The notes below the pieces were generated by a model. The model was not told the DNA's origin and made no database searches. It was given only the letters and a program-made list of their open reading frames with translations. Position numbers and translations under genes: made by a program. Below are positions 9,082 through 10,930 of a stretch of 10,930 nucleotides of DNA, in pieces. Origin of the DNA: Verrucomicrobia bacterium UBA740 (GTDB lineage: Bacteria > Verrucomicrobiota > Kiritimatiellia > RFP12 > UBA1067); NCBI GenBank assembly GCA_002298665.1, contig DBKW01000092.1, forward strand, positions 1-10,930, in the 5' to 3' direction. How positions within the stretch are numbered: the stretch's first letter is position 1; each line of letters begins with the position of its first letter.

Positions 9082-10623
9082 TTAAGCCCAGAACGAATCG
9101 TCATCCAGTTGGCGGTAGGACGTCGCCTCCATAATGTCCTCCTGGCTGACGCCTTCGTGCCCCGCCAAGTCGGCAATCGTGCGCGAAACGCGCAAAATGC
9201 GGTCGTAGGCGCGTGCCGAGAGCCGCAGAGCCTCCAAAATCCGCCGCACTTCTTCCTGAGCCTGCGTGCTTAGGCGGCAAATATCCTGCAAATCGCGGCT
9301 TTTGGCGTCCGCATTCGTCAAAACACCCGGCATGGAGCGATAACGCCGACGCTGGATTTCGCGTGCGGCCACGACACGCGCCCGGATGGACGCGCTCGAT
9401 TCGCCGCGGTGAAGCCCGGCCAGATCCTTTACAGGCACGGCCTGCACGCCAAGATGGATGTCTATACGGTCCAGCAAGGGACCCGAAATGCGCCGCTGAT
9501 ACTTCAGGATTTGGGATTGCGTGCACCGGCAATCGTGCGTCGGGTCGTTGTAGTAGCCGCACGGGCAGGGATTCATCGCCGCGATAAGCATGAACCGGGA
9601 CGGGAAATCGCAGGCCGCCGAAGCGCGCGAAACCCCCACGTGCCCGTCTTCCAGCGGTTGGCGCAGGACTTCGAGCGCCTGCCGGGGAAATTCCGCGAAT
9701 TCATCGAGAAACAAAACGCCGCGGTGCGCCAGCGAAACTTCGCCGGGCAAGGGACGCGTACCGCCGCCCAACAGGCCGATGGAGCTCACCGTATGGTGGG
9801 GCGCGCGGAAAGGCCGTCTCGCCACAAAGGCTTCCTGAACCTTTAGAGGTCCGGCGACGGAATGGATACGCGAGACTTCCAACGCTTCCGAGACCGTCAT
9901 CGGCGGCAAAATGGAAGGAATCCGGCGCGCCAGCATCGTTTTGCCCGAGCCCGGGGAACCGATCATCAGCACATTGTGCCCGCCGGCGACGGCGACTTCC
10001 AGCGCCCGTTTGGCGCATTCCTGGCCTTTGACGTCCGCAAAATCGTCTTCATAGGCGTCCGCACGGCCCACCAGCGCGGCAAGATCGGTCGTCCGCGGCG
10101 GAATCGGGTGCTCGCCCGTCAGAGCCTGGGCCGTTTCGCGCAGGGTATGGACGGGAATGACGTCGATTCCCTCGACGACACTCGCTTCCGCGGCGTTTTC
10201 CTCCGGCACGAACACCGCTTTTTTGCCGATCTCCTTCATCTCGAGCACGATCGGCAAAACGCCGCGAACGCGGCGCACGACGCCCGAAAGCGCCAATTCG
10301 CCGACAAAGGCGTAGTCCGCCAGATTGCCCACGTCCAGCCGCCCCGTCGCTTTCAGGAGCGAAATGGCGATGGGCAAATCGTAGATGGGGCCTTCCTTGC
10401 GCACATCCGCGGGCGCCAGATTGACCGTGACCGCATATTCCTGGCGCGTCGAATAGCCCGAGTTCTTGACCGCCGTGCTGACGCGGTCCTTGGCTTCCTT
10501 GACCGCCACGTCGGGAAGGCCGACGATGGTGAACGTGCTCGAGGCCACGATTGAATTCACTTCAATCTCGACGGGCGTGGCCGTCACGCCGTTTACGGCT
10601 CCTGAATAGCACTTTGCGAGCAT
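9082..10623 (-). CDS. comM: ComM/YifB family AAA+ ATPase (Mg-chelatase-like)
   Basis: The 513-aa product is a full-length ComM (YifB). In Vibrio cholerae ComM is a hexameric branch-migration helicase that extends heteroduplex during natural transformation. The N-terminal ChlI-like domain shows FTIVGLPDVAVKEAKDR (31-47) and NLAPADVRKEGPIYDLPIAI. The AAA+ core has Walker A GSPGSGKTM (222-230), PFRAPHHTVS (271-280), Walker B VLFLDEFAEF (303-312) and a family cysteine cluster NPCPCGYYNDPTHDCRC (351-367). The conserved SGPLLDRIDIH (380-390) and the C-terminal LSARAYDRILRVSRTIADLAG block (468-488) complete it. I chose the ATG at 10621-10623, which gives the family N-terminus MLAKCYSGAVNG and has AAGGAA seven bases upstream; a TTG nine codons earlier is less likely. 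It is the first gene of the unit and follows a promoter with a phased repeat array. Confidence 0.97.
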   Translation of the reverse strand: MLAKCYSGAVNGVTATPVEIEVNSIVASSTFTIVGLPDVAVKEAKDRVSTAVKNSGYSTRQEYAVTVNLAPADVRKEGPIYDLPIAISLLKATGRLDVGNLADYAFVGELALSGVVRRVRGVLPIVLEMKEIGKKAVFVPEENAAEASVVEGIDVIPVHTLRETAQALTGEHPIPPRTTDLAALVGRADAYEDDFADVKGQECAKRALEVAVAGGHNVLMIGSPGSGKTMLARRIPSILPPMTVSEALEVSRIHSVAGPLKVQEAFVARRPFRAPHHTVSSIGLLGGGTRPLPGEVSLAHRGVLFLDEFAEFPRQALEVLRQPLEDGHVGVSRASAACDFPSRFMLIAAMNPCPCGYYNDPTHDCRCTQSQILKYQRRISGPLLDRIDIHLGVQAVPVKDLAGLHRGESSASIRARVVAAREIQRRRYRSMPGVLTNADAKSRDLQDICRLSTQAQEEVRRILEALRLSARAYDRILRVSRTIADLAGHEGVSQEDIMEATSYRQLDDDSFWA

Positions 10624-10657
10624 GTCAAAATTCCTTTCTGTCACAAACAACGCTACT

Positions 10658-10663
10658 AGTATA
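10658..10663 (-). promoter_or_regulatory. Probable -10 element of the comM promoter
   Basis: TATACT (minus strand) matches the -10 consensus at five of six bases. It would start a leader of about 28 nt before the comM ATG, the same geometry as the infA promoter; both share the octamer GTATACTA. No good -35 is present at 16-18 bases: the best is ACTTTC (10681-10686), which overlaps the first unit of the adjacent repeat array. A missing -35 is typical of promoters that need an activator. Confidence 0.55.
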
Positions 10664-10684
10664 CACTATTCGGAGAAAACGAAA

Positions 10685-10739
10685 GTGATATTAAGGTGAT
10701 ATTAAGGTGATATTTTTGTGGGGATAAAGTGACATTTTC
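10685..10739 (-). repeat. Five phased 11-bp direct repeats upstream of comM
   Basis: Five consecutive 11-base units occupy this block without spacers. Read on the plus strand they start at 10685, 10696, 10707, 10718 and 10729: GTGATATTAAG twice, GTGATATTTTT, GTGGGGATAAA and GTGACATTTTC. All start with GTG, and four carry GTGAYA. On the minus strand, in the direction of comM, each unit ends in CAC and four end in TRTCAC. An exact 11-bp period places the sites on one helix face. This is the arrangement bound by PhoB/OmpR-type response regulators, and the block ends where a -35 box would be. The regulator itself is not in the window. Confidence 0.8.
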
Positions 10740-10930
10740 GCGGGGCAGCCGCCATCGGAGCGCTCTCCCGCGGGTGGAGCCTCTCTAAAATTTCAGCAGA
10801 ACGCGCCTATCACCCCCTCAATACGGGGCTTGGGGCGATTTCGCACATGTAATAGACGTTCCCGCTCGCGCAGCGGTCATCTAGTAGAAGTCTCCACCCC
10901 GTTCCACTGGAACCGCCACCCCGTTGCGCC
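10740..10930. other. Non-coding or gene-end stretch at the right edge
   Basis: No confident gene is visible. On the minus strand one frame is open from the edge to a TGA at 10810-10812 (39 residues, containing WRLLLDDRCASGNVYYMC), which could be the end of a gene but resembles no family I know. The segment contains small hairpins: CCGCT/AGCGG (10862-10876) and GTTCC/GGAAC (10901-10913). It also has a direct repeat CCACCCCGTT at 10894-10903 and 10916-10925, which flanks the second hairpin. No tRNA cloverleaf fits. Confidence 0.4.

Noticed and set aside
10624..10650. Longer ComM start at a TTG (10648-10650)
   Set aside because: It adds nine residues not typical of the family and would overlap the AAGGAA that serves the ATG at 10621-10623.
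10685..10739. CRISPR array or replication iterons
   Set aside because: The units are 11 bp with no spacers, which excludes CRISPR. There is no replication initiator gene nearby, and the position against a -10 box favours a regulatory array.

Overview
The window is a GC-rich bacterial chromosome segment in which every convincing gene lies on the minus strand. It looks like a core-genome region. I see no transposase, phage gene, CRISPR array, tRNA or rRNA. The gene content (MurC-MurB fusion, DUF2851 protein, comM beside yraN, stand-alone BirA catalytic domain) fits a PVC-group bacterium, perhaps Verrucomicrobiota or Kiritimatiellota. This is an inference from gene architecture; no phylogeny was possible.

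The genes are best read right to left, in the direction of transcription. The first transcription unit starts at a promoter near 10660, preceded by five phased 11-bp repeats (10685-10739). It encodes ComM (AAA+ helicase of natural transformation and recombination), an unrecognised 206-aa protein, YraN (predicted PD-(D/E)XK nuclease) and a DUF2851 protein. Spacing is tight (40 nt gap, 20 nt overlap, 17 nt gap), so this looks like one operon handling DNA.

A gene-free stretch of about 300 bp (6423-6722) separates it from the second unit. This begins at a good sigma-70-type promoter (6394-6422) and encodes IF-1 (infA), YebC, a small VOC/glyoxalase-fold protein, a fused MurC-MurB peptidoglycan precursor enzyme and biotin-protein ligase BirA. 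The last junctions are translationally coupled: the VOC/murCB junction is a TTGA overlap if the TTG start is right, and murCB/birA is an ATGA overlap. After a 113-bp gap with inverted and direct repeats comes clpB, encoding a disaggregase without its N-terminal domain. It ends at a strong intrinsic terminator (91-125). A further minus-strand gene appears to begin at 51 and run off the left edge.

The most interesting points are: (a) the phased repeat array in front of comM; (b) the unknown protein between ComM and YraN, which may contain an internal duplication; (c) shortened regions in both halves of the MurC-MurB fusion; (d) a ClpB lacking the N domain and the usual loop after sensor 1, preceded by a seven-codon leader ORF whose stop overlaps the clpB start.
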